64,000 nucleotides of DNA from Paenibacillus lycopersici (lineage in GTDB: Bacteria > Bacillota > Bacilli > Paenibacillales > Paenibacillaceae), in contig NZ_CP048209.1 of the NCBI RefSeq assembly GCF_010119935.1, positions 467,501 through 531,500 on the forward strand, in the 5' to 3' direction. Below are positions 17,962-26,517 of this stretch, piece after piece. Under the pieces are notes generated by a model. The model made no database searches. It was not told where the DNA came from and worked only from the letters and a program-made list of their open reading frames with translations. Both the position numbers and the translations under genes were made by a program. The stretch's first letter is position 1; each line of letters opens with the position of its first letter.

Positions 17962-18909
17962 GTGTACAAAGCAATCATTATCGGAACAGGCCCCGCTGGA
18001 CTGACGGCAGCCATCTACCTGGCTCGCGCCAATATGAACCCGCTCGTTATTGAAGGTCCCGAACCGGGCGGCCAATTGACGACGACGACGGAGGTCGAGA
18101 ACTTCCCGGGCTTCCCGGAAGGCATTATGGGTCCGGATCTGATGGCGAACATGCGCAAGCAAGCGGAGCGTTTCGGCGCGGAATTCCGTACCGGCTGGGT
18201 AAATGCCGTCGATACGTCGAAGCGTCCGTTCACGCTGCAAGTGGAAGGTCAAGGCGAGCTGCAGGCCGAAGCGCTGATCATCTCGACCGGCGCGTCCGCG
18301 AAGTACCTGGGCATCGCGAACGAGCGCGAGAACGTCGGACGCGGCGTCAGCACATGCGCGACCTGCGACGGCTTCTTCTTCCGCGGCAAGAAGATCATCG
18401 TTGTCGGCGGCGGCGACTCCGCGATGGAAGAAGCGAACTTCCTGACGCGCTTCGCCTCGGAAGTCGTGCTCGTTCATCGCCGCCCGGAAATGCGCGCCTC
18501 CAAAATCATGCAGGACCGCGCCCGCGAGAACGGCAAAATCAGCTGGGCGCTTGATCGTACGCCGCTTGAAGTCGTGGCGAACGGGATGGGCGTAACGGGC
18601 CTGAAAGTTAAGAACAACGCGACGGGCGAAGAAGAAGTCATCGAAACGAACGGTATTTTCGTGGCGATCGGCCATACGCCGAACACGAAGTTCCTGAACG
18701 GCCAATTGGATACGGACGAGACGGGCTACCTGGTCGTGAAGCCGGGCACGTCGGAAACGAATATCCCGGGCATCTTCGCTTGCGGAGACGTACAGGATCA
18801 CAAGTACCGCCAAGCGATCACGGCTGCGGGAAGCGGCTGCATGGCTGCGCTGGATTGCGAGAAGTTCCTGGAGGGACACGCCGTCCACGACTGGAGCCAG
18901 GCGCTGTAA
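17962..18909 (+). CDS. trxB: Thioredoxin reductase
   Basis: A 315-aa low-molecular-weight FAD/NADPH enzyme that reduces thioredoxin. The FAD-binding GTGPAGLTAAIYLAR is at the N-terminus. The redox-active CATC is at residues 132-135, the NADPH-binding GGGDSAMEEA follows, and GIFACGDVQD is near the end. The start is GTG at 17962 with AAAGGAGG 8 nt upstream; earlier in-frame starts would overlap the TPR gene. Confidence 0.96.
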   Translation: MYKAIIIGTGPAGLTAAIYLARANMNPLVIEGPEPGGQLTTTTEVENFPGFPEGIMGPDLMANMRKQAERFGAEFRTGWVNAVDTSKRPFTLQVEGQGELQAEALIISTGASAKYLGIANERENVGRGVSTCATCDGFFFRGKKIIVVGGGDSAMEEANFLTRFASEVVLVHRRPEMRASKIMQDRARENGKISWALDRTPLEVVANGMGVTGLKVKNNATGEEEVIETNGIFVAIGHTPNTKFLNGQLDTDETGYLVVKPGTSETNIPGIFACGDVQDHKYRQAITAAGSGCMAALDCEKFLEGHAVHDWSQAL

Positions 18910-18944
18910 GAGCACTCGATGAGCAGTTCGCGGAAATGCAACAG

Positions 18945-18972
18945 GACGCTGTTCGGACTGCCGAACAGCGTC
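18945..18972 (+). terminator. Perfect 12-bp hairpin after trxB
   Basis: GACGCTGTTCGG (18945-18956) pairs with CCGAACAGCGTC (18961-18972) around an ACTG loop. No T run follows. It may be a non-canonical terminator or a 3'-end stabiliser. Confidence 0.55.
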
Positions 18973-19016
18973 GCTTCATGTCAGCGCGCCTATGTCCCGC
19001 GCTTGCGTAAGGCGCC

Positions 19017-19232
19017 GGCCGTTTCACCTTGAAATTCAAGCCTGCATAAGCTTCGCCTTCTGCGTACGCTTGAATTTCTTCGGAATGAAACGCGCCGCGT
19101 CGCCAGCAATGGCACTGGCCGTTTCACCTTGAAATTCAAGCCTGTATAAGCTTCGCCTTCTGCGTAAGCTTGAATTTCTTCGGAATGAAACGCGCTGCGC
19201 CGCCAGCAATGGCACTGGCCGTTTCACCTTGA
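19017..19232 (+). repeat. 100-bp tandem repeat with long inverted arms
   Basis: Two full copies (19017-19116 and 19117-19216) with only a few differences, and a 16-bp start of a third. Inside each copy GAAATTCAAG pairs with CTTGAATTTC and, further out, GTTTCA pairs with TGAAAC, so each can fold into one long stem-loop. It fills the gap between trxB and the glucokinase gene. Confidence 0.92.
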
Positions 19233-19314
19233 CCGGTTGGAAGCGTTCGCTTATAGTTTAGTTGGAACGAAAGCATCACAATTCCCTTATCTTAATTATA
19301 GAGGTGGCCCATTC

Positions 19315-20265
19315 ATGTCAGAGAAAATCGTGGTTGGTGTGGATATTGGCGGTACGTCCATTAAAGTCGGCATTTGCAATATCGAGGGCGCGCTGCTTCA
19401 GACGTATGAAGGACCGACGGAAGTCGAGAAGGGATCGGATATTGTCTGCGAGAACATCGCGGCTTATGCCCGTCTGATTGTCGATCAGTCCCCGTACGAA
19501 TGGGATCAAGTCGAGGGCGTGGGCATCGGTATCGCAGGATTCCTGGACATCCCGCGCGGATACGTTCATAAATCGGTCAATCTGTTCTTCGAGAACGTAC
19601 CGCTGAAAGATATTTTGGAAGCGAAGCTGAACAAGAAGGTGCTCGTCAATAATGACGCGAACGTGGCGGCGCTCGGCGAAGCATGGGCAGGCGCGGGCCG
19701 CGGCATCTCGGACTGCGTATGCTATACGCTCGGAACAGGCGTCGGCGGCGGCGTCATCATCAGCGGCAAAATCGTGGAAGGCTTCCGGGGCATGGCCGGC
19801 GAGCTGGGCCATATGACAATCGTGCCGGATCTCGAAGCGATCCAGTGCAACTGCGGCAACAAAGGCTGCCTGGAGACGGTATCGTCCGCAACGGGCATCA
19901 TTCGCATGGCGAATGACGCCGTTGAGCGCGGTGACCGCACTTCGCTGTCGTTCGTGGAGAATATTACGGCGAAGGATGTCATCGACGCGGCGAAGGCCGG
20001 CGATGAAGCGGCGGCGCGCATCGTGAACCGCGCGGCGTTCTACCTGGGTAAATCGATGGCGGCCGTAGCGGTCGTGCTGAATCCGCAGCGCTTCATTATC
20101 GGCGGCGGCGTGTCGAAAGCCGGCGAGTTCCTGTTCGAGCAAATTCGCGAGGTGTTCCGCAAAACGGCTCCGGATATGGCGCAGGAGGGCGTTGAAATCG
20201 TCCCTGCGATCCTCGGCAACGATGCCGGCGTCGTCGGCGCGGCAGGTCTTATTATTCGTTCTTAA
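19315..20265 (+). CDS. glcK: ROK-family glucokinase
   Basis: A 316-aa sugar kinase that would phosphorylate glucose at C6. The N-terminal phosphate-binding motif is VGVDIGGTSIKVGI. Catalytic Asp is in LVNNDANVAALGEAW. The ROK zinc motif CNCGNKGCLE is intact, with an upstream His in GELGHM. ATG 19315 follows GAGGTGG; a further upstream frame would run into the 100-bp repeat. It stands between trxB and rapZ, where B. subtilis carries the Nudix gene yvcI. Confidence 0.93.
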   Translation: MSEKIVVGVDIGGTSIKVGICNIEGALLQTYEGPTEVEKGSDIVCENIAAYARLIVDQSPYEWDQVEGVGIGIAGFLDIPRGYVHKSVNLFFENVPLKDILEAKLNKKVLVNNDANVAALGEAWAGAGRGISDCVCYTLGTGVGGGVIISGKIVEGFRGMAGELGHMTIVPDLEAIQCNCGNKGCLETVSSATGIIRMANDAVERGDRTSLSFVENITAKDVIDAAKAGDEAAARIVNRAAFYLGKSMAAVAVVLNPQRFIIGGGVSKAGEFLFEQIREVFRKTAPDMAQEGVEIVPAILGNDAGVVGAAGLIIRS

Positions 20266-20385
20266 TCGCGAGTTCATCCGCGTGCGAATAGACAGTAGAA
20301 GAGGTGACGGCTCCCGGGCAGGACAGTGCGTATATGCGTTTCACGCGCGTACGGACCGGGGGATCGGATAGGGAACAATCGCGCA

Positions 20386-20417
20386 CCGCTGCCCGCAAGG
20401 GCGGCGGCGGCTTTTTT
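20386..20417 (+). terminator. Possible terminator after glcK
   Basis: CCGCTGCCC (20386-20394) pairs with GGGCGGCGG (20399-20407), one G-T pair, GCAA loop. TTTTTT at 20412-20417 follows after four bases. The rest of 20266-20530 holds nothing else I recognise. Confidence 0.55.
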
Positions 20418-20530
20418 CTTCGAACCGATTGCGTTCAAGCTGTCGTCCGCGCGCTTATGGCTGGCTTGATGCGACGCGCGCCGTCCGGACCGGCGGCAGC
20501 GCGTTCGGTCAGGAGGAGGAGGGATTGACG

Positions 20531-21418
20531 ATGGAAGCGGGAACGGCGAAGGCTAGACTCGTCATCATCACGGGCATGTCGGGGGCCGGCAAGACGATTG
20601 CGGTGCAAAGCCTGGAGGATCTTGGCTTCTTCTGCGTCGATAATTTGCCGCCGGTGCTTATTCCGAAGTTCGCCGAGCTGATCGAGCAGTCCAATGGCAA
20701 AATCGGCAAGGTGGCGCTCGTGATCGACTTGCGCGGGCGCGAGTTCTTCACGGCATTGTCGGAATCGCTCAACTACGTGAAGGAGCATTTCACGATCGGA
20801 TACGAAATCTTGTTCCTCGACGCGACGGACAGCGTGCTCGTTCAGCGGTATAAGGAAAGCCGCCGGATGCATCCGCTGGCGTCCGAAGGGCTGCCGCTGG
20901 AAGGCATCAAGCTGGAGCGCCGGATGCTGGAGGACTTGAAGGGCTGGGCGACGCAGGTGATCGACACGAGCAACCTGAAGCCGGCGCATTTGAAGGAACG
21001 CATTAAGTCCCGGTTCACGAATACCGACCTGAGCACGATCTCGGTGAACGTGACATCCTTCGGGTTCAAATACGGCATTCCGATCGATGCCGATCTGATT
21101 TATGATGTCCGCTTCCTGCCGAATCCGCATTACGTGGACCATCTGCGTCCGAGCACGGGCCAGGATCCCGAAGTGTATGATTATGTCATGAAGTGGCCGG
21201 AGACGCAGACGTTCCTGGCGAAGCTGCTGGATATGCTCCAGTTCCTGATCCCCCTGTACCACAAGGAGGGCAAGAGCCAAGTCGTCATCGGCATAGGCTG
21301 CACCGGGGGGAAACACCGCTCGGTCGCCATTGCGGAATATTTGGGCCGCATGCTGGGCAGCAGCGATACGGAGATCGTGCGTGTCAGCCATCGGGATGCA
21401 GATCGTGATCGGAGCTGA
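20531..21418 (+). CDS. rapZ: RNase adapter / nucleotide-binding protein RapZ (YvcJ)
   Basis: A 295-aa P-loop protein. Walker A GMSGAGKT is at residues 15-22. The Walker B-like and family segments [19 protein letters not shown] and [16 protein letters not shown] are present. The C-terminal signature [19 protein letters not shown] is complete. In Gram-negatives RapZ guides RNase E to a small RNA; in Bacillus (YvcJ) the role is less clear and touches competence. The ATG follows a long GAGGAGGAGGG. It is the first gene of rapZ-yvcK-whiA-crh. Confidence 0.95.
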   Translation: MEAGTAKARLVIITGMSGAGKTIAVQSLEDLGFFCVDNLPPVLIPKFAELIEQSNGKIGKVALVIDLRGREFFTALSESLNYVKEHFTIGYEILFLDATDSVLVQRYKESRRMHPLASEGLPLEGIKLERRMLEDLKGWATQVIDTSNLKPAHLKERIKSRFTNTDLSTISVNVTSFGFKYGIPIDADLIYDVRFLPNPHYVDHLRPSTGQDPEVYDYVMKWPETQTFLAKLLDMLQFLIPLYHKEGKSQVVIGIGCTGGKHRSVAIAEYLGRMLGSSDTEIVRVSHRDADRDRS

Positions 21419-21426
21419 GGCGAAAC

Positions 21427-22413
21427 ATGACGGAGCATAGACAACAAGAACAGAAGCCTCGGATCGTCGTTATCGGCGGCGGCACGGGTTTATCGGTGAT
21501 GCTGCGGGGATTGAAGGAGAAGCCGCTCGACATTACCGCCATCGTTACCGTTGCGGATGACGGCGGCAGCTCCGGCATCCTCCGGAGCGAATTGCAGATG
21601 CCCCCTCCGGGCGATATCCGAAGCGTGCTCATCGCGCTTGCGGATGTCGAGCCGCTGCTCTCCGACATGCTGAAGTACCGGTTCAATTCCGGAGCAGGGC
21701 TTGCGGGGCATAGCCTGGGCAATCTCATGCTGGCGGCCATGACGGATATCTCCGGCGATTTCGTCTCCGGGGTCCGCATGCTGAGCAAGGTATTGGCCGT
21801 CCGGGGGCGCGTGCTTCCGGCAGCCGGCGAGGCGATCGTCCTGAAGGCCGAGACGGTCGACGGGACGATCATCACGGGGGAATCCAATATCCCGAAAGCC
21901 GGCCAGGCGATCAAGCGGGTCTTCATCGAGCCGGCCGACGTGGAGCCCCTGGAAGAAGCGGTCGAGGCGATCCGGGAAGCGGATGCGATTCTGATCGGCC
22001 CCGGCAGCCTGTATACGAGCATCATTCCGAATTTGCTCGTCCCGAAATTGGCGCAGTCCATCGTGGAATCGGAAGCGGTCAAGATCTTCGTCTGCAACGT
22101 GATGACGCAGCCGGGAGAGACGGACGATTACACGGTCAGCGACCATTTGGCGGCGGTTCACGCGCATATCGGGCATCATCTCTTCGATTACGTCATCGTG
22201 AACGATGGCGAAATTCCGGAGCAGGTGCAGCAGAAATACGCCGAAATGGGCGCCAAAGCGGTTCATTTGGATTTGGAAGAAGTGACGCGGCGGGGCTATA
22301 AGGTCATTGCCGACAAGCTCGTCTTGTTCCGCACCTATTTGCGGCATGACGCGGCAAGGCTGAGTCATCATATCTATCAGCTTGTGGAAAACTGGATGCA
22401 ACGAAAGAGGTGA
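21427..22413 (+). CDS. yvcK: Gluconeogenesis/morphology factor YvcK
   Basis: A 328-aa CofD-like protein binding UDP-sugars, needed in B. subtilis for growth on gluconeogenic carbon and for cell shape. The N-terminal nucleotide loop is VVIGGGTGLSVMLRGLK, followed by VTVADDGGSSGILR and PPPGDIRSVLIAL. The late segment IGPGSLYTSIIPNLLV is typical. It starts 8 nt after rapZ. Confidence 0.95.
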   Translation: MTEHRQQEQKPRIVVIGGGTGLSVMLRGLKEKPLDITAIVTVADDGGSSGILRSELQMPPPGDIRSVLIALADVEPLLSDMLKYRFNSGAGLAGHSLGNLMLAAMTDISGDFVSGVRMLSKVLAVRGRVLPAAGEAIVLKAETVDGTIITGESNIPKAGQAIKRVFIEPADVEPLEEAVEAIREADAILIGPGSLYTSIIPNLLVPKLAQSIVESEAVKIFVCNVMTQPGETDDYTVSDHLAAVHAHIGHHLFDYVIVNDGEIPEQVQQKYAEMGAKAVHLDLEEVTRRGYKVIADKLVLFRTYLRHDAARLSHHIYQLVENWMQRKR

Positions 22414-22419
22414 GGGTAC

Positions 22420-23349
22420 GTGTCTTTTGCGGGACAAACCAAAAAAGAATTGACGCTCATCGAAGCGGATCCATGCTGCGAGCTGGCGGAGCTGTCGGCG
22501 CTAATCCGCATGAACGGTTCGGTTTCGTTGTCCAGCCGGAAAGTCATCCTCGATATATCGACGGAAAACGCAGCAATCGCAAGGCGGATTTATTCCCTCA
22601 TCAAGAAACAGTTCGCGGTGCATACCGAGCTGCTCGTTCGCAAGAAAATGAGGCTGAAGAAGAACAACGTCTACATCGTGCGGATTCCGGCCAGAGTGCA
22701 GGAGATCTTGAGCGAGCTCAAGATCGTCTCCGAGGGATTCGTATTCAATCAGGGCATCGATAAGGAGATTATCCGCAAATCGTGCTGCAAGCGTTCCTAC
22801 TTGCGCGGCGCCTTCCTGGCGGGCGGTTCGGTGAACAACCCGGAAGGCTCTTCGTATCACCTGGAAATTGCCACGATGTATGAGGAGCATTGTCAGGCGC
22901 TCGTAGAGCTGGCGAACAAGTTCGACTTGAATGCCCGCTGCATCGAACGGAAGAAGGGGTTCATCTTCTACATGAAAGAGGGCGAGAAGATCATCGAGCT
23001 TCTCAGCATCATCGGCGCGCATCAGGCGCTGTTCAAGTTCGAGGATGTCCGAATCATGCGGGATATGCGCAACTCCGTCAACCGGATCGTTAACTGCGAG
23101 ACGGCGAATTTGAATAAGACGATCGGGGCGGCTGTCCGTCAGATCGATAATATTAAGCTGCTGGAACGGGAGATCGGGCTCGAATCGCTGCCCGAGAAGC
23201 TTCGCGAAGTGGCGCATATAAGGCTGGCGCATCCGGACCTGAACTTAACGGAAGTCGGCGAGATGCTCAAAGGGAAAGTGAGCAAATCCGGCGTTAACCA
23301 CCGCTTGCGCAAAATCGACGAGCTTGCGGAAAAAATTAGGAACGGTTAG
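22420..23349 (+). CDS. whiA: Sporulation/division regulator WhiA
   Basis: A 309-aa protein with an N-terminal LAGLIDADG-like fold ([24 protein letters not shown]) and a C-terminal helix-turn-helix ([28 protein letters not shown] is the region; key motif NLTEVGEML). In Bacillus it binds DNA and affects chromosome segregation and division. The start is GTG at 22420 after GAGGTGAGGG. It follows yvcK by 6 nt. Confidence 0.95.
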   Translation: MSFAGQTKKELTLIEADPCCELAELSALIRMNGSVSLSSRKVILDISTENAAIARRIYSLIKKQFAVHTELLVRKKMRLKKNNVYIVRIPARVQEILSELKIVSEGFVFNQGIDKEIIRKSCCKRSYLRGAFLAGGSVNNPEGSSYHLEIATMYEEHCQALVELANKFDLNARCIERKKGFIFYMKEGEKIIELLSIIGAHQALFKFEDVRIMRDMRNSVNRIVNCETANLNKTIGAAVRQIDNIKLLEREIGLESLPEKLREVAHIRLAHPDLNLTEVGEMLKGKVSKSGVNHRLRKIDELAEKIRNG

Positions 23350-23449
23350 GCAAAGGCTAGTGTACAAGGCGTATAAGTGGTATAATAACGAGTAAAATGA
23401 CGTTAGTTTGCATGTAAGGGTTGAATTTCGTATAGGGGGTAAGGTTTCC

Positions 23450-23719
23450 ATGACAAGGCATCCGGTTGTCGTTCGACTGAAGACGGGTCTTCATGCAAGA
23501 CCGGCCGCACTTTTTGTTCAGGAAGCGAACAAGTTTTCTTCCGAAGTCTTCGTAGAGAAAGACGATAAAAAAGTGAACGCAAAATCGATTATGGGGATTA
23601 TGAGCCTTGCAATCAGTTCCGGTACTGAAGTGACGATAAGCGCGGAAGGTTCGGATGCCGACCAAGCTGTAACCGCTTTAGTCAATTTGGTTAGCAAGGA
23701 AGAGCTCGAGAACCAATAA
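23450..23719 (+). CDS. crh: HPr-family phosphocarrier in the crh position (His15 and Ser46 both present)
   Basis: An 89-aa HPr-fold protein. It follows whiA exactly where B. subtilis has crh, and its core (LFVQEANKF, VNAKSIMGIMSLA) is Crh-like. However, residue 15 is His (TGLHARPAA), as in true HPr, where B. subtilis Crh has Gln. Ser46, the HprK target, is present in KSIMG. It could therefore act in PTS phosphotransfer and as CcpA cofactor. The ATG at 23450 follows GGGGGTAAGG. A TATAAT at 23381-23386 could be its own -10. Confidence 0.92.
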   Translation: MTRHPVVVRLKTGLHARPAALFVQEANKFSSEVFVEKDDKKVNAKSIMGIMSLAISSGTEVTISAEGSDADQAVTALVNLVSKEELENQ

Positions 23720-23765
23720 TTAGGATCATACCGGCTGTTCCAGGCCGTTCGTTTCGATGATGAGG

Positions 23766-23788
23766 AAACTCCCGCAGGGGGGTTTTTT
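23766..23788 (+). terminator. Terminator of the rapZ-crh operon
   Basis: AACTCCC (23767-23773) pairs with GGGGGTT-type bases around a short GCA loop, followed by TTTTTT (23783-23788). It lies 45 nt after crh. Confidence 0.75.
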
Positions 23789-23897
23789 CTGTTTATACCG
23801 GGCGATCGGGAACTTTTTGAAGCGCTCGCAACATCGGCGGCGCCAAGCGCGTCTAGTAGGTATGCAACACCTATTCCTGGTAAAAGGGGCGAGCAAA

Positions 23898-24671
23898 ATG
23901 ATGATGATGAAACCGAAGTGGGCGCTTGTGCCCGCATTGGCGCTGGCGGTCGGCGTCGGCGCGATGTTCGGAACCGGCGGACATGGCGTCAAGCCGGCGT
24001 ACGCGGTGGACAACGGCGCGATCGTGCAGAAGAGCACGATTACGGTAGCGGGCACCGGGAAGATCGATGCGGCTCCGGATGTGGCGTACTTGAATGTGGC
24101 GGTGGAAGCGAGAGCGGCTACGGCGAAGGAAGCGCAGTCGAAGAATGCGACGCAATTCGCGGGACTGACGAAGCTGCTGTACGATACGTACAAGACGGAC
24201 AAGAAGGACGTCAAGACGACAGGATTCTCCGTGCAGCCGGAATATGAATACAACAGCAAGGACGGCACGAGCAAGATCAAGGGCTATCTGGCCGTTCACA
24301 ACATTCAAGTGACGACCCGTAACCTGGATGGCATCGGCAAGCTGCTGGATGATCTGTCGGCTTCGGGAGCCAATCGCGTGGACGGCGTGCAGTTCGATAC
24401 AGAGAAACAAGAGCAATACGAGCTGCAGGCGCTGGATAAAGCGATGGCGAATGCGAAGGCGAAAGGGGAGGCGCTGGCGAAAGCGGCCGGCAAGCAAGTG
24501 AAGGAAGTGCTGACCATCACGCAGAACAGCGCGAACAGCGGCCCGATCTTCTACGGCAAGGCGGAAATGGCGGCAGCGACGAATGCAGCGGCGGATTCGG
24601 CGAGCACAAGCGTACAGGCCGGCGAGATTACGATCAGCACCGACATTACCGTCGTGTACGAAATGCAATAA
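23898..24671 (+). CDS. Secreted SIMPL-domain (DUF541) protein
   Basis: A 257-aa protein with a signal peptide (MMMMKPKWALVPAL then small residues to AYA near residue 36) and one SIMPL/DUF541 domain (ITVAGTGKIDAAPDVAYLNVAVEA; later GEALAKAAGKQVKEVL). SIMPL proteins are exported or periplasmic; their function is poorly defined. Four consecutive ATG codons begin the gene; I took the first, at 23898. It is monocistronic, with terminators on both sides. Confidence 0.85.
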   Translation: MMMMKPKWALVPALALAVGVGAMFGTGGHGVKPAYAVDNGAIVQKSTITVAGTGKIDAAPDVAYLNVAVEARAATAKEAQSKNATQFAGLTKLLYDTYKTDKKDVKTTGFSVQPEYEYNSKDGTSKIKGYLAVHNIQVTTRNLDGIGKLLDDLSASGANRVDGVQFDTEKQEQYELQALDKAMANAKAKGEALAKAAGKQVKEVLTITQNSANSGPIFYGKAEMAAATNAAADSASTSVQAGEITISTDITVVYEMQ

Positions 24672-24684
24672 GCAAGAAGCTAAG

Positions 24685-24723
24685 AAGGCAGCCCCTTCTC
24701 CGGTCGGAGAAGGGGCTGCCTTT
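24685..24723 (+). terminator. Terminator after the SIMPL gene
   Basis: AAGGCAGCCCCTTCTCCG (24685-24702) pairs perfectly with 24705-24722, with TTT at the end. Only a few T residues follow. Confidence 0.8.
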
Positions 24724-24774
24724 ATGATGAGCTCAGACATTCATGACGTCCGCCGAACCGGCAGTTCGGACGGT

Positions 24775-25092
24775 CTAGGCCGGTGACTGGCGTTCCGTGT
24801 TGACATTCAGACCGCGCTGTTCGATGGCATGTTCGATTAAGGCAATGAACTCTTCCGAAAGCTGCATCGCTTTAGCTTCCTGATAGACTTCGATTAAGTG
24901 AGTGTCGCTGAGCGGGCGCAGTAATAGAGACCTGTCTTGCATCGGTAAAAACAAATTCTGCGTGTCGGCTTCATTAGCGGAAGCGTGCTGAAAATTCGGT
25001 TCGAACGCAGGTGCATAAGGTGCATAGGCGGTGTTCGGTTGGTTGGGTCGAATGAAATTTCGCACGCTTGCGAAGGGGTTCGTAAGTTTCAT
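24775..25092 (-). CDS. sda: Sda-like sporulation kinase inhibitor with N-terminal extension
   Basis: Predicted 105 aa. Residues 59-96 (LRPLSDTHLIEVYQEAKA, then MQLSEEFIALIEHAIEQRGL) match the helical hairpin of Sda, the DNA-damage checkpoint protein that binds KinA and blocks Spo0A phosphorylation. B. subtilis Sda is only 46 aa, so the first ~55 residues here (Pro/Asn/Ala-rich) are extra. I chose the ATG at 25092, which has GGAG 10 nt upstream. An internal ATG at residue 51 would give a classical-size Sda but has no visible ribosome site. It lies downstream of clpP in the same orientation, separated by the clpP terminator. ClpXP degrades Sda in B. subtilis. Confidence 0.75.
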   Translation of the reverse strand: MKLTNPFASVRNFIRPNQPNTAYAPYAPAFEPNFQHASANEADTQNLFLPMQDRSLLLRPLSDTHLIEVYQEAKAMQLSEEFIALIEHAIEQRGLNVNTERQSPA

Positions 25093-25280
25093 GCGTGTGC
25101 AACTCCGTTTTTTAGATTTCAATGACGGCATAGTAACGGCAACCTAACTCAAGGTGGATATGGAATGATTTAGTTTATCGTAACATGATTCCCGTGCAAC
25201 GTCCCTAATCATTCAACGGGTTGAATAGTAGTTGACAAAACTGTCGTCGTGTGGTAAGAGTGTTGAATGTTAAGGGAATG

Positions 25281-25313
25281 AAAAGAGCGCTAATCCGCGA
25301 TGGATTAGCGCTC
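25281..25313 (-). terminator. Terminator of clpP
   Basis: Read on the minus strand: a 12-bp perfect stem GAGCGCTAATCC/GGATTAGCGCTC with a 5-nt loop, then TTTTC. It begins about 20 nt after the clpP stop. Confidence 0.95.
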
Positions 25314-25335
25314 TCTCGGTTCCGGCGAACCGGGT

Positions 25336-25926
25336 TTACAGCTTCTCGATGACTTTATCGACGAGACCGTAGGCTGCGGCTTCCGCCGCGGACATGAAGT
25401 AGTCGCGGTCGGTGTCGCGCTCGATCTTCTCCAGCGTCTGGCCGGTGCGTTCAACCAGAATACGATTAAGCGTGTCGCGCGTCTTCAGAATGTGCTTCGC
25501 GCGGATCTCGATATCGCTCGCCTGGCCTTGCGCGCCGCCGAGCGGCTGGTGGATCATTACTTCGCTGTTAGGCAGCGCGTAACGCTTGCCTTTGGCGCCG
25601 GCCGCCAGAAGGAAGGCGCCCATGGAAGCGGCCATGCCGACGCAGATCGTCGACACCTGCGGCTTGATGAAGTTCATCGTATCGAATATAGCAAGACCTG
25701 CCGAGACCGAACCGCCAGGGCTGTTAATGTAGAGCGAGATGTCTTTGTCGGGATCGTCGGCCGCAAGGAACAGCAGCTGCGCGATAATGGAATTGGCGAC
25801 CATGTCGTTGACAGGCGTGCCAAGGAATACAATCCGATCCTTCAGCAAACGGGAGTAAATGTCGTAAGCGCGCTCTCCGCGGTTGTTCTGCTCGATAACC
25901 ATAGGTACGAAATTCATCGATTCCAT
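25336..25926 (-). CDS. clpP: ATP-dependent Clp protease proteolytic subunit
   Basis: A 196-aa serine peptidase that forms the ClpP barrel with ClpX or ClpC. The catalytic Ser is in GMAASMGAF (Ser101), His in [11 protein letters not shown] (His126), Asp in ERDTDRDYF. The N-terminus [29 protein letters not shown] region (key [14 protein letters not shown]) is typical. The ribosome site AGGAGGG precedes the ATG. A CtsR operator overlaps its promoter, so heat and protein stress should induce it. Confidence 0.97.
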   Translation of the reverse strand: MESMNFVPMVIEQNNRGERAYDIYSRLLKDRIVFLGTPVNDMVANSIIAQLLFLAADDPDKDISLYINSPGGSVSAGLAIFDTMNFIKPQVSTICVGMAASMGAFLLAAGAKGKRYALPNSEVMIHQPLGGAQGQASDIEIRAKHILKTRDTLNRILVERTGQTLEKIERDTDRDYFMSAAEAAAYGLVDKVIEKL

Positions 25927-25980
25927 TTGTATTTCCCTCCTAGAACGGTAGTGGTTGTGATGTGCTGCTTATATACACTC

Positions 25981-26032
25981 ATCATAACGGAAAGAAACTT
26001 AAAAGTCAAAGAAGGTCAAATCATTAGTCAAA
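25981..26032 (-). promoter_or_regulatory. clpP promoter overlapped by a CtsR operator
   Basis: On the minus strand TTGACT (complement of 26004-26009), a 17-bp spacer and TATGAT (complement of 25981-25986). The plus strand shows AGTCAAA-GAA-GGTCAAA (26004-26020), the direct heptad repeat bound by CtsR, and a third AGTCAAA at 26026-26032. The operator covers the -35 element, as expected for repression. Confidence 0.9.
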
Positions 26033-26170
26033 GGCATTCGGCGCTCCGATAACGCCGCGAAGCAGCGCTTCGAAGCGGCACGCGTTCCTGCGGAAGTCCG
26101 GAAGTCGCAAGGTTACTCCGGGACGGATTTGGAGATGCTGGTTGAGGTGGCGAACGGCCAATGAGGCATG

Positions 26171-26206
26171 CAAAAAGGGCCTCCCGATACGTCGGAAGAC
26201 CCTGCG
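26171..26206 (-). terminator. Terminator of tRNA-Arg
   Basis: Read on the minus strand: GGGTCTTCCGAC pairs with TCGGGAGGCCC with minor mismatches, followed by TTTTT. It lies about 55 nt beyond the tRNA 3' end. Confidence 0.8.
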
Positions 26207-26259
26207 TTTATGTAAATGTACGATCCGTTTATATAAACTAAGATCAATCGAGAAGTAAA

Positions 26260-26334
26260 TGGCGCGCCCGCGAGGAATTGAACCTCGATCTCAGGCTCCG
26301 GAGGCCTACGTCATATCCATTGGACCACGGGCGC
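26260..26334 (-). tRNA. tRNA-Arg (CCG)
   Basis: On the minus strand: acceptor GCGCCCG pairs with CGGGCGC, discriminator G and encoded CCA. The anticodon stem TAGGC/GCCTG closes the loop CTCCGGA, giving anticodon CCG. The T-arm GGTTCAATTCC is present. Length 75 nt. Confidence 0.95.
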
Positions 26335-26447
26335 GTTTGTGACAGCAAATATGATTATAGGGGATTACGAGCAGAAAAGCAAGGCCGGTGCGAAAAATAA
26401 TTTTGAGTAAATCGTGACAGTAATCGTTTTCAATCGCCAAACCGACC

Positions 26448-26476
26448 TTGCCCCCAAGAATCGAATGGGTTACAAT
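26448..26476 (+). promoter_or_regulatory. Promoter of cggR-gap operon
   Basis: TTGCCC (26448-26453), a 17-bp spacer and TACAAT (26471-26476). The predicted start near 26483 falls inside the CggR operator. Confidence 0.7.
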
Positions 26477-26481
26477 ATAAG

Positions 26482-26517
26482 TGGGACTTAAAATGATCAT
26501 GCGGGACATTTTTCGTC
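26482..26517 (+). promoter_or_regulatory. CggR operator
   Basis: The B. subtilis operator is CGGGAC-N6-TGTC-N4-CGGGAC-N6-TGTC. Here the same spacing gives TGGGAC (26482-26487), N6, TGAT, N4, CGGGAC (26502-26507), N6, CGTC (26514-26517). Both half-sites fall exactly 20 bp apart. Confidence 0.82.
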
